The translations under genes were made by a program, and so were the position numbers. Shown here piece after piece: positions 1-7,347 of a DNA stretch of 22,969 nt (the stretch's first letter is position 1; the number at the start of each line of letters is the position of its first letter). The notes under the pieces were generated by a model. That model was not told the origin of the DNA, did no database searches, and saw nothing but the letters and a program-made list of their open reading frames with translations. Origin of the DNA: Succinimonas sp045124755 (GTDB lineage: Bacteria; Pseudomonadota; Gammaproteobacteria; Enterobacterales; Succinivibrionaceae); assembly GCF_045124755.1 (NCBI RefSeq), contig NZ_JBGVMK010000017.1. One strand, written 5' to 3'.

Positions 1-136
1 TTTTTTTTTGAAGTTTCAAAACCTAATCTTGCTGCCAGCCCGTAATTTCTCCTTTTCTTCTGCCGTTTCATCATCTAACCGAGGATTTCGTCAAGTCCCG
101 AGCTTTTCTGCGAGCCGCCATTTACACCACATTCCC

Positions 137-168
137 CTCTCAGGGCCTGCCCGGGAGAGTGCCTTTTT
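137..168 (+). terminator. Hairpin followed by a short T tract
   Basis: CTCTC (137-141) pairs with GAGAG (155-159), and GGG (143-145) can pair with CCC (150-152) inside it. The hairpin is followed by TGCC and five Ts on the plus strand. It could end a transcript entering from the left edge, but no plus-strand gene is seen there, so this is a structural call only. Confidence 0.3.
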
Positions 169-184
169 AACAAAGCGCCTGTCG

Positions 185-220
185 GACAAAGGCCGGATTC
201 GAACCGGCAACCCCGATCTC
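185..220 (-). tRNA. tRNA-like 3' half (T arm only), probably a remnant
   Basis: The minus strand carries a canonical T arm: stem GCCGG, loop TTCGAAT, stem CCGGC (208 down to 192). It is preceded by GATCGGGGTT, which looks like the 3' anticodon stem and variable loop. The seven bases after the T arm (CTTTGTC) have no complement GACAAAG at the expected 5' acceptor position, no CCA end follows, and no matching D arm or anticodon stem could be built. I read it as a 3' tRNA fragment, such as an integration-site remnant, not a working tRNA. A chance T-arm match is possible. Confidence 0.35.
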
Positions 221-912
221 ATACCAATAGAAGAATTGCTGCTTGCGCTTTTGATGGTGAAAGTATAGTTCCTGCCGGCACCTCATCCCGGAAAAAAAGG
301 GGCGAAATCAGCTTTGCCCCCAAACCGAACGCCGGCATCACCCAAAATAACAACCTGCCATTACATCAAAAATGGCTGATTGCTGTTTAATCCGGTTGCT
401 CCCCCGCAAAAAATCAGAAAAATGATGATTTTCCAAGCCTTTTTGACAGACATCGATTGGCCTTGCCGGGTTTGTGTTTACAATGAAAAAGCCCAGCCCC
501 AAAGGGAAAGCTGCGGCCCAAAGGAAAAGTTATCGAACAGAGAGAAGACCTGAACTATGTTGTGATGAGAAAACGACTCGGATCTTCTTGTTTGCCTTTA
601 ACATGTTCAGCTTCGGAAACCCCATAAACAGGAGCGATGGCAATGCTTCTCGAATTCAGGACAAGAAATTATAAGTCTTTCACATCTGAGCTTTGCTTCT
701 CAATGACGCCGGCAGACAAGCGTACGGGGAAGTGCTGTCAATCAGGGCTTGCCCGGGAGGGGATCAGGAATATGAGAATCAAGGGAGAAGGATAATGAGA
801 ATTGAGGGGCCGGAAAAGCTCTTCCCTTCTCTCCGCGGGGTTCCTGCTTCTCCGGTCATTTCAGTTCTGCGGGATCAGCGCGGTAAACTCGCCTCTCCCT
901 GAAAACGCCGGC

Positions 913-1866
913 TCATGGCATCTCGTCAATGCCGGGAGCACCGTCCTCCTGAGCCTCCTGCCATTCATTGCAAAGAGCCATCTGCTTCACCAGACGCTCC
1001 CGGATAAGATCGATAAAGCTATCCGGCTCGGTTACCCGGATAAACGGCCCGAAGGACAAAATGCGGATCACCAGTTCCGTTTCGTCCTCCTTGTCGTATT
1101 TCAGGGTTACCAGATATTTCCCCTCCTCCAGCTTCCGGGTTTCCTTTTCCAGATGCGAAAAGTGCAGCAGCACCCGCTCCAGAGCATTACGGTGATCCAT
1201 AAGTTCAAAGGTCACCGAGCGTTTGGAGGATTCCGCGAAGGGCAGTCTTTCCCTGCCGCGCTGCAGAATACACCCCCGGATCTGGGCGAGGTTCATGGTG
1301 AACTGCCGTGTAAGCCCGGCCCCTGCCAGCCGGAAACGGTCATCCTTCTCCGAATACTCCAGGTAATACGGCGTCAGAAAAATCCGGGGTCTTTCGCCAT
1401 TCCTGGTTTCATAGTCCACTACCAGATTTTCCTTTTCCCGGAGAGCCTGCAAAATCGTCCTGAAGCTTGCGATATACTCCGGAGACGCGTAGTCATCACC
1501 ATCGGCATAGCGGTCATAGTAGACAATATCCTCCGGCGCAAATAAGGGATCAATATCCTCCAGCCCCAAAACCTCCGGACTGAAGAGCTGAATCCGCGGA
1601 TCCGCCAGAAGAGTCTTAAGCCAGCGCTTTTCCAGCAAAGTCAGGGGCGTTTCCGGCACTTTGCGCAGAGGCGTGGTGAGATCCCGGCGGAGGAGATGCC
1701 ATTTCCCGCCCATAAGATCATCCGGCATGGTAAGCAGGCTTTCGCCAAAGGCCTGCTCCCGCACCATGGCAAAAAGCTTTCTTTCGGTAAGAGCGCCCCG
1801 GGCCGCCTCCCGGAGAATGGCTGCCGTCACCCGGTAATAGCTGCTGAAGATTTCGTTAAACATCAT
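913..1866 (-). CDS. WYL-domain protein (second gene of a WYL pair)
   Basis: This 317-residue protein looks like the partner member of a WYL regulator pair. Residues about 130-210 fit a WYL domain, an SH3-like beta-barrel that senses ligands (often nucleotides or nucleic acids) in bacterial transcription factors; they include conserved-looking stretches around LVVDYETRNGE and LTPYYLEYSEKDDRFRL. The C-terminal 100 residues fit the WCX extension, with the helix-rich end RILSFGPFIRVTEPDSF followed by LIRERL. No clear helix-turn-helix is visible at the N terminus. Its start (tandem ATGs at 1866 and 1863) overlaps the end of the upstream WYL gene by 11 nt, so the two are probably translationally coupled. 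The target is unknown; no defence or metabolic partner gene is adjacent. Confidence 0.8.
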   Translation of the reverse strand: MMFNEIFSSYYRVTAAILREAARGALTERKLFAMVREQAFGESLLTMPDDLMGGKWHLLRRDLTTPLRKVPETPLTLLEKRWLKTLLADPRIQLFSPEVLGLEDIDPLFAPEDIVYYDRYADGDDYASPEYIASFRTILQALREKENLVVDYETRNGERPRIFLTPYYLEYSEKDDRFRLAGAGLTRQFTMNLAQIRGCILQRGRERLPFAESSKRSVTFELMDHRNALERVLLHFSHLEKETRKLEEGKYLVTLKYDKEDETELVIRILSFGPFIRVTEPDSFIDLIRERLVKQMALCNEWQEAQEDGAPGIDEMP

Positions 1867-3088
1867 AATTGCGGTCTACTCCGTACATCCGGGCCAGGGT
1901 CGTGAAATCGCGGTAAAAGCGGGTAACTACCCAGGGGAGCGAACACTTTAGCTCCGTTATTCTCCCGGTATAGCTTCTGATCCAGGGCATCATTTCCATA
2001 GGGTTATAGACATCAGCGGAAAACCGCCAGTGGGTGTCATCGACCTTTTCCACCGTCCCGGAACGCTTTTCCCGGAGCAGCCTCTTAACGATAAAACCCT
2101 CATCGGGCCCAACCGCCACCACCATTTCCAGATGATGCAGGGTATCGACATTCCCCCCGGAAACACCCCAGACATGGGAGGAAAAAAATGCCAGCCGTTC
2201 TTCCAGCTCCGGATCCTCCGGGCAGGGATCTCCCGCGGCGATCTTTTCAATAAGGTCGATCCTCTGAAAAGACAGCCGCTGCCTTTTGCGGGACTCAATA
2301 AGAAGGTACTGCCTTCCCGTCTGAGTGCCGGTATAAAGCCTAAGCGGCCGGGCCGTTACCGTATGATCTCCGGCGTTAAAGGTGACAAACCTCTTTTCAT
2401 GAATGGCCCGAAGCGCCTCAAAAACTATCTCGCTGTCCAGAGCATTCAGAATGTAATGGTGCTTGAACCGGAAGATGTCCGCGCGCTCCCGGAGCCGATC
2501 CTGCAAAAAGGATCCGATGACGCCAAGAGGCACGGCCTCCGTGAAAAAAGCCAAAGCCTCCTGCCAGCCCTCCGGACTGAAGCTTTCCTCCGGAATCGCG
2601 TAACGGATCTCCCGGCCCTGCTTTTTCTGAACGATTAGTCCGAGACCGGCATATTCCTTGAGCTTCTTCCGTACGGTGGATTCATCGGGATAATCCTCGT
2701 CAGCAAGATTCCACAGCATATCCATAAGCCGGTTCATAATGCCGGTTATGGACAGAGAACCCGCTTTCCCCGCCTCCTGCAAAATCTCCAGAAGATAAAA
2801 ATGAAGCGCAATGTCCCAGGAGGTAAAGCTCTTGGTTTTAAAAGCCCGGTAAAGGGGATTCTCCGGCACCTGCCTGCTGTCCACGCTGAGAAATATTCTC
2901 CGGCCGTTTTCATCCTGCCGGAAGGAGAGATACTTTCCCAGCCAGCTTTCAATGCGGCGGCGTTCATTGTCATAGCTCCGGGCGCTCTTCTGGGTAAAAT
3001 CGTCCCGGTGCTGAAAGCCGTATACGTAAAAGGAGCGGAGATAAGACCTGATGCGGCCGAAGTCCTTGATAAGTTCACTGTACGCCAT
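1856..3088 (-). CDS. WYL-domain transcriptional regulator (first gene of a WYL pair)
   Basis: This 410-residue protein is a likely DNA-binding regulator. A winged-helix-like segment lies at roughly residues 90-170 (motifs around DESTVRKKLKEYAGLGLIV and QGREIRYAIPEE). A WYL domain follows at about 215-290 (AIHEKRFVTFNAGDHTV, RQYLLIESRKRQRLSFQRID), then a WCX-type C-terminal domain ending in a region with DVYNPMEMMPWIRSYTGRI. Family members act as ligand-sensing repressors or activators. The ATG at 3088 is preceded by a weak GAGAAAG site. The stop lies inside the start of the next WYL gene. The pair resembles two-gene WYL modules known from anaerobic Firmicutes and some proteobacteria. The regulated genes cannot be deduced from the neighbours. 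Confidence 0.85.
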   Translation of the reverse strand: MAYSELIKDFGRIRSYLRSFYVYGFQHRDDFTQKSARSYDNERRRIESWLGKYLSFRQDENGRRIFLSVDSRQVPENPLYRAFKTKSFTSWDIALHFYLLEILQEAGKAGSLSITGIMNRLMDMLWNLADEDYPDESTVRKKLKEYAGLGLIVQKKQGREIRYAIPEESFSPEGWQEALAFFTEAVPLGVIGSFLQDRLRERADIFRFKHHYILNALDSEIVFEALRAIHEKRFVTFNAGDHTVTARPLRLYTGTQTGRQYLLIESRKRQRLSFQRIDLIEKIAAGDPCPEDPELEERLAFFSSHVWGVSGGNVDTLHHLEMVVAVGPDEGFIVKRLLREKRSGTVEKVDDTHWRFSADVYNPMEMMPWIRSYTGRITELKCSLPWVVTRFYRDFTTLARMYGVDRNYDV

Positions 3089-3251
3089 GCTGCTTTCTCA
3101 TGTTGCTTGCTCTGATTTCTTCTCTGTTGGATATTGTAATCAGAAAACGCCGGGGTAATAACGAGGATGGCAACGTTTTTTGCCCCGGTCCGAGGTCAGG
3201 CTGTGTAATATCAGGAGCGAAACGGCAATGCCCAACTTTCTCCATCAGCAT

Positions 3252-3273
3252 AAGAAAGAGCCGCCTTTGCGGC
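3252..3273 (-). terminator. Intrinsic terminator downstream of metF
   Basis: Read on the minus strand, GCCGC pairs with GCGGC around an AAAG loop (3273-3260), followed by TCTTTCTT (3258-3252 region). It lies about 60 nt past the metF stop codon and before the WYL genes, so it probably separates the two transcription units. Confidence 0.55.
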
Positions 3274-3291
3274 CGCCTGGCCGCTCCGGCG

Positions 3292-3313
3292 GGTCTCCCG
3301 CATCCGGGAGACC
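3292..3313. repeat. Perfect 9-bp hairpin between metF and its terminator
   Basis: GGTCTCCCG (3292-3300) and CGGGAGACC (3305-3313) form a perfect nine-base-pair stem with a CATC loop. On neither strand is it followed directly by a T tract. It may stabilise the 3' end of the metF transcript or act together with the terminator at 3252-3273. Confidence 0.6.
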
Positions 3314-3332
3314 TTCTGTATTGTCAGAATCA

Positions 3333-4199
3333 TCAGAAAAGATTTTTAATGGCGCTGGTCAGCTTGTCAGCGATGCGGGGATTATTCATGGTGTAGATAT
3401 GAATGCCGTCCACGCCGCTGGCAATGAGGTCAATTATCTGATTCACGGCATAGGCCATGCCGGCGTCAAAGAGAGCCACCTTGTCATTTTCGTAGCGGGT
3501 CAGGATCTTCTGGAACTTAACCGGCAGCGAGGCCCCGCACAGGGTGATCATTCTTTCGATCTGCGCCTTGTTCACCACCGGCATGATGCCCGCATCCACA
3601 GGGAGGTCAATGCCGGCTATTTTAACGTTTTCCTGGAAACGATAGAAAATGTCGTTGTCAAAGAAAAGCTGCGAAATCAGGTGCGTGGCTCCGGCATCCA
3701 CCTTTTCCTTAAGGTGTCTGATATCGGACACCCGGCTTTCCGCTTCCGGATGCCCCTCCGGATAGCAGGCGGCGCTGATGCTGAGAGAGCTGTTCTCCCT
3801 GACAAATTTGATAAGATCGCAGGCATGGGCGAAGTCATGCTTAGGCGGCACATTGGGGTTGCGATCGCCCCGGAGAGCCAGAATGTTTTCAATGCCGTTA
3901 GCCTCCAGATTTCTGATCATGGTCAGAATCTCAGCTTTGGAATAGTTAAGACAGGTCAGATGAGCCACGGACTCAATGCCCAGCTTCTTGATCTTGCTGG
4001 CGATCTCCACGGTGGCGGAATTGGTAACCGAGCCCCCGGCCCCGAAGGTAACGGAAATGAAATCCGGATGCATGTCAGCAAGCACCGCCAGTGTCGCATC
4101 AATATTTTTCAGGAGTTCGTCCCTTTTAGGCGGAAATATTTCAAAGGATATCACCGGCTTTTTGCTTTTGTTCTTAAAAATGTTGGCAATAGTGCTCAT
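3333..4199 (-). CDS. metF: Methylenetetrahydrofolate reductase
   Basis: The 288-residue enzyme reduces 5,10-methylenetetrahydrofolate to 5-methyltetrahydrofolate with FAD, supplying the methyl group for methionine synthesis in the cytoplasm. Its length is close to E. coli MetF (296). The N-terminal SFEIFPPK motif carries the catalytic glutamate (E20, matching E. coli Glu28). ALRGDRN carries the flavin/folate-contacting aspartate (D112, matching Asp120). Further family motifs are FGAGGS (52-57), CYPEGHPE and ISQLFFDN. The ATG at 4199 has AGGA seven bases upstream. The gene stands alone. Upstream lies a structured leader resembling a glycine riboswitch, and I see no obvious MetJ-box repeats, so regulation may differ from the enterobacterial pattern. 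Confidence 0.96.
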   Translation of the reverse strand: MSTIANIFKNKSKKPVISFEIFPPKRDELLKNIDATLAVLADMHPDFISVTFGAGGSVTNSATVEIASKIKKLGIESVAHLTCLNYSKAEILTMIRNLEANGIENILALRGDRNPNVPPKHDFAHACDLIKFVRENSSLSISAACYPEGHPEAESRVSDIRHLKEKVDAGATHLISQLFFDNDIFYRFQENVKIAGIDLPVDAGIMPVVNKAQIERMITLCGASLPVKFQKILTRYENDKVALFDAGMAYAVNQIIDLIASGVDGIHIYTMNNPRIADKLTSAIKNLF

Positions 4200-4229
4200 A
4201 TATAATCCTGTGGTTCTACAGTCTTGAAT

Positions 4230-4301
4230 TCTGTCCTCATGAACTGCCTGAGAGAGAAAGGAAGCTCCGGCCGATGCCAGAAATCCCGCCCTCCGGACAG
4301 A
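4230..4301 (-). ncRNA. Candidate glycine-riboswitch-like aptamer in the metF leader
   Basis: On the minus strand a perfect seven-base P1 helix can form between TCTGTCC (4301-4295) and GGACAGA (4236-4230). Between them are GGAGGG just after P1, ATCGGCCGGAGC (compare glycine consensus ACCGAAGGAGC), and CTCTCTCAGGC (4256-4246) followed by AGGACAGA. The 3' part matches the strongly conserved CTCTCAGG...AGGACAGA end of glycine aptamers, though about five bases are inserted between the two halves. The central motif also has an insertion. The metF start is 30 nt downstream, which would suit translational control. Glycine and methylene-THF are linked through serine hydroxymethyltransferase and the cleavage system, so the target makes sense. 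A degenerate or chance match is possible. Confidence 0.4.
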
Positions 4302-4617
4302 TGCTGCTTACGTACCTGCCATAATAAGCGATCCCGGGCTTTAAAGAAAATTAATTCTGCTTATACCGGCATATTAAGTTTTTTTATACCTAGTCGTTTT
4401 TGAAAGCAAAAATCTTTAACTATGGTCCGGACATCTCCCCTTTTTGACCGAGGATTTGGGGAAACAGGAGTGCCATCCCGGGAAAAAACGGTGATTTCAG
4501 GCCGGAAATCTCCGAAAAAACCTGTCATTTTGTGGAGCTTATGCCATTTTCACAAAATAATGTATAACTGAAATAACGTTTTCAGGCGTTTTTCTGCAAA
4601 CCGCTCACTCTTGCAGG
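4302..4617. other. Divergent intergenic region with no gene
   Basis: This AT-rich stretch lies between metF (leftward) and the DUF4124 gene (rightward) and must hold both promoters. On the minus strand TATAAA and TATAAG near 4360-4390 are possible -10 elements for metF but lack good -35 boxes. An inverted repeat, ATTTTGTG (4527-4534) and CACAAAAT (4551-4558), could be an operator. No coding frame of useful length is seen. Confidence 0.5.
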
Positions 4618-4623
4618 TATAAT
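4618..4623 (+). promoter_or_regulatory. Likely -10 element for the DUF4124 gene
   Basis: A perfect TATAAT is followed by an untranslated leader of about 100 nt to the ATG at 4732. The -35 position (around 4593-4600, TCTGCAAA) matches consensus poorly, so the promoter may need an activator or be moderate in strength. Confidence 0.45.
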
Positions 4624-4731
4624 TGAAAAGTATGCAAAGTCCGGATACAGTCCTGCTTTTCAGCATCATGGTGACCGGCGCGTGATGCGCAATCACCGCC
4701 CGGAGATAACCGGCAATATAAGGAACTGACC

Positions 4732-5337
4732 ATGCGTAGAATAATCACGGCTGCCCTGCTGTCAGCGATGCTCTCTTTAACAGCTCAGGCTGCGGCGGAG
4801 AAGTCATCCAACAATGTTGTTTACAGATGGGTGGATGAAAACGGATCGGTGCACTACTCTCCCACCAAGCCCTGGGGGGTAAATTTCGAATCTGTGAATA
4901 CCAACTACTCTGCCCACCAGAGGGAGATGATTGAAGAATCCAACAAGGCCAAGGAAACTCATGACCGGCTGATGAACAAGGAACAGCAGAAGAATGATGA
5001 GGAAAAGGCCTATAAGGAAAAACAGGAAAGACTGCAGCTCTGCATCGATACCACCTTCGACAAGATGAGCTATCAGAAGCGCCGCATCGAGGATGACAGC
5101 GTTAAGCAGAAGCTGGACTGCGAATATACCTTCAGCCGCGCCAAGCAGAAGTCCAAGTATGACGAGTGCATCCTGAAGATCGAAAGCGAGCGTATTGAAA
5201 AGGTCAGCCAGCTGGAGCAGAGCATTAACCAGTGCATCGATGCCGACACCCCCAAGAAGATGATTCAGGAGGTTATGGAAAAGCATCGCGAGCACGAGGA
5301 AATGAAGAACGCTCAGGCCAGCGGCCAGCAAAAGTAG
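4732..5337 (+). CDS. Secreted DUF4124-domain protein with a charged coiled-coil tail
   Basis: This 201-residue exported protein has no assigned biochemical function. It begins with a typical Sec signal peptide (MRR, hydrophobic core, cleavage probably after TAQA or AQAA near residue 21). A short DUF4124 module follows (YRWVDENGSVHYS, then PTKPWG, about 31-48), a small beta-rich domain found at the mature N terminus of many proteobacterial periplasmic proteins. The rest is highly charged, Glu/Lys/Gln-rich and predicted helical or coiled-coil, with four cysteines spaced along it. A good AAGGA site precedes the ATG, and a strong terminator follows 24 nt after the stop, so it is monocistronic. 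DUF4124 assignment is by motif. The long cysteine-bearing tail is less usual for the family. Confidence 0.85.
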   Translation: MRRIITAALLSAMLSLTAQAAAEKSSNNVVYRWVDENGSVHYSPTKPWGVNFESVNTNYSAHQREMIEESNKAKETHDRLMNKEQQKNDEEKAYKEKQERLQLCIDTTFDKMSYQKRRIEDDSVKQKLDCEYTFSRAKQKSKYDECILKIESERIEKVSQLEQSINQCIDADTPKKMIQEVMEKHREHEEMKNAQASGQQK

Positions 5338-5360
5338 TTTCTTCCCTGCAAAATTGCCAG

Positions 5361-5389
5361 ACACCGGAGTTCGCTTCGGTGTTTTTTTG
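5361..5389 (+). terminator. Strong intrinsic terminator of the DUF4124 gene
   Basis: ACACCGGAG (5361-5369) pairs with CTTCGGTGT (5374-5382), with one G-T pair, around a TTCG tetraloop. Seven consecutive Ts follow. It lies 24 nt after the stop codon. Confidence 0.9.
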
Positions 5390-5527
5390 TTTTTGGATAC
5401 GGTGTTTTTAATTATTGGAGCAGCAAGCTCCGGAAAGCCGGCGCCGGTTTTAAGTCCCGGATCGCTCCGTTAATATCAGCTCCATCCTCCTCCGCCCCGT
5501 CATGTTCACCGCCTTACAGGAGTCCCC

Positions 5528-6394
5528 ATGAAAATCCTAGTTCTTTCTGAAAATACCTGCCGCAGAGATACGGAAACGGACAGCGCTCCCGGTTCTCCCC
5601 TGCCGGCATTTTCCGGAGCGGAAACCGAGCACGGACTTTCTCTGTGGATCGCAACCCAGCATCATGCTGTTATTTTTGATACCGGAGCCTCGGACATGCT
5701 GATCCGGAATGCCGCCCGGGCCGGCATCGATCTCTCCCGGGCGGACACCGTGATCCTGAGCCACGGGCACTATGATCACGGAGGCGGCCTTGGGTACCTG
5801 CTCCGGCATAACTCCCATGCCCGGATCCTGATCCAAAAGAATGCTCTTGAAAGCTTTTACTCCCTTCATGAGAAGCCTGTCTATATCGGTCTTCCTCAGG
5901 ATCTCCGGCTGCCTCCCCGCGCTGAACTCCTTACGGAGGATCTCCGTCTTGATGATGAGCTTTATCTTATGAGCGGCATAAAAAAGGAGACCCCGGCTCC
6001 GGAATTCGGGCATCCCCTGATGATAAAAACCGCCGCCGGGCTTATCCGGGACGACTTCCGGCATGAACAGTGTCTTATGGTTTCGGAAAACGGGTTTCAG
6101 GTACTGTTTTCCGGATGCGCCCATAACGGCATTGTCAATATCATGCGGCACTCCCGTAAGCTCTTTAACCGGGATCCTGACATCGTGGTTTCCGGCTTCC
6201 ACCTTAAGCAGAAGACCGCCCCAAGCGATAAGGACAGCGCCGTAATCACCGGCATTGCAGAGGAGCTTATGAAATTCCGCTCCCGCTACTATACCTGCCA
6301 CTGCACCGGAATCCCTCAGTATGAAATCATGAAGAAGGTTTTGGGAGACCGGCTCCATTACCTGCACGCCGGCGATAAGCTGGAGCTCCAGTGA
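5528..6394 (+). CDS. Metallo-beta-lactamase-fold hydrolase (COG1237-like)
   Basis: A 288-residue cytoplasmic metallohydrolase. The signature HxHxDH is intact as SHGHYDHGGG (H79, H81, D83, H84). Later metal-site candidates are H199 in SGCAHNG, H225 in SGFHLK and H258 in YTCHCTG. The order and the CAHNG and CHCTG motifs match the COG1237 family, annotated as 7,8-dihydropterin-6-methyl-4-(beta-D-ribofuranosyl)-aminobenzene-5'-phosphate synthase-like. That name comes from an archaeal member, and the bacterial substrate is generally unknown. AGGAG is placed well before the ATG. The gene is preceded by the DUF4124 terminator and followed by about 500 bp without genes, so it appears to be transcribed alone. 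Confidence 0.9.
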   Translation: MKILVLSENTCRRDTETDSAPGSPLPAFSGAETEHGLSLWIATQHHAVIFDTGASDMLIRNAARAGIDLSRADTVILSHGHYDHGGGLGYLLRHNSHARILIQKNALESFYSLHEKPVYIGLPQDLRLPPRAELLTEDLRLDDELYLMSGIKKETPAPEFGHPLMIKTAAGLIRDDFRHEQCLMVSENGFQVLFSGCAHNGIVNIMRHSRKLFNRDPDIVVSGFHLKQKTAPSDKDSAVITGIAEELMKFRSRYYTCHCTGIPQYEIMKKVLGDRLHYLHAGDKLELQ

Positions 6395-6894
6395 GATTCC
6401 GGAACCTCTCCCGGCTTTTCCCTGATCTCAGCCCTTCAGGAACGGAGATGCGGCAAATATCGCATGCAGGCTTTAGCTGCCGATACAGAGTTTTGCGGAC
6501 AGGATATTCGGCATGCGGATAAGATATTGAGTAAAAAATGAATTTAAAAACGTTTGCCAAAAGCAAACTTTAAGAAATCATTTCCGCGGTAATTAGCGCT
6601 TACATCGGACAGGTTGTTCCAGAAACATCACAAACCCGCTTGTCATAAGGTCTGAACGGCATTTTATTCCGGGAGAAAAACACCAGATAAATAATAAAAA
6701 CGAAAATCAGATCAAAACGTCAAATTGCCGTTTTGCGAAAATCGCCGGATTTATTATTACTGAGTTTTTTCGGCGACTGTTCTGAGGCGATTATGAGATT
6801 GTTGCTGCTCAGAAAGATGAGTTCCTGACAGGCCGAACGGGGATTTCCGAAATTCCGGGAAATAACGGGAGAAATCATTAAAAGTCAGACTTGC
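6395..6894. other. Gene-free region of about 500 bp
   Basis: I see no supported gene, RNA or strong terminator here. The right half (about 6570-6780) is distinctly more AT-rich than the flanks, which fits decayed accessory DNA next to the ATPase remnant. Confidence 0.5.
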
Positions 6895-7347
6895 TCAAGC
6901 TTCTGGCAGCATTCTTGAGAGCCTGCCGCCCAAAATATTTTTCCGCCACAAATCGCCTAAGGAATAATCTTCAAGCCAGACCCGGAGTTCTTTTTCATCC
7001 AGGCGTCTCAATACCGAAGATCCGTTACCGTCCTTGTCCGCAGCAATACCGGCAACGACAACATCATCCGCAGCAAATTCATCAAGGAGGTCAGGAGACT
7101 CTGTGGAAATGATAACCTGCTTTATCATATCGGCAAGCAATGTTATCGCACAGGGATGGAGCCCCAGTTCCGGCTCATCTATGATGATCGTGGCAGGCTG
7201 CAGTTCCGGGGGCTGCAAGAGCAGCGTCGCAAGACAAATAAAACGAAGCGCGCCGTCAGACAATTGCGCCGCATGAAAAATATCTTCACAGCCCTTGCGG
7301 CGCCATTTAAGAATAAACTGCTCCGAATGTCTGCCAAATTTTTGCAG
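6895..7347 (-). pseudogene. C-terminal fragment of an AAA ATPase (COG4637/AAA_21-like)
   Basis: About 150 codons encode the C-terminal part of an ABC-like AAA ATPase. Visible are the signature region QLSDGALRFICLATLLLQP, Walker B IIIDEPELGLHP, a switch-like STESPDLLDEF, and the family-typical tail WLEDYSLGDLWRKNILGGR. Homology starts only around ILKWRRKG, just after an in-frame TAG at 7348-7350. The N-terminal two thirds, including Walker A, are missing; full-length relatives are roughly 370-400 residues. A TTG at 7263 could start a 122-residue peptide, but without Walker A it could not hydrolyse ATP. Such ATPases are often found in defence or mobile islands. I call it a truncated remnant. 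Confidence 0.8.

Larger units (their letters stand above)
1..912. other. Long region without a convincing gene
   Basis: Several short open frames exist on both strands, but none has a good ribosome binding site, a recognisable domain or protein-like composition. The stretch contains a tRNA-like 3' half around 185-220 (minus strand), a hairpin at 137-159, a copy of the 13-nt motif GTGTAAATGGCGG in reverse orientation at 115-127, and a 17-nt near-repeat at 141-157 and 743-759 that differs at one base. This mix suggests degraded mobile or accessory DNA. That is an inference; no element boundary is visible. Confidence 0.5.

Noticed and set aside
474..902. Two small plus-strand frames in the left region
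   Set aside because: No good start site, basic low-information sequence and no recognisable family; treated as non-coding.
3180..4205. Long plus-strand open frame of about 340 codons opposite metF
   Set aside because: It mirrors metF in the antisense direction, has no ribosome site and shows no domain; metF has clear catalytic motifs.
4200..4420. MetJ operator or SAM riboswitch before metF
   Set aside because: No tandem AGACGTCT-like boxes and no SAM-aptamer core motifs were seen.
4804..5364. Minus-strand frame of 186 codons opposite the DUF4124 gene
   Set aside because: Leu-rich antisense image of a Glu/Lys-rich coding sequence, and it would start inside the terminator of the real gene.
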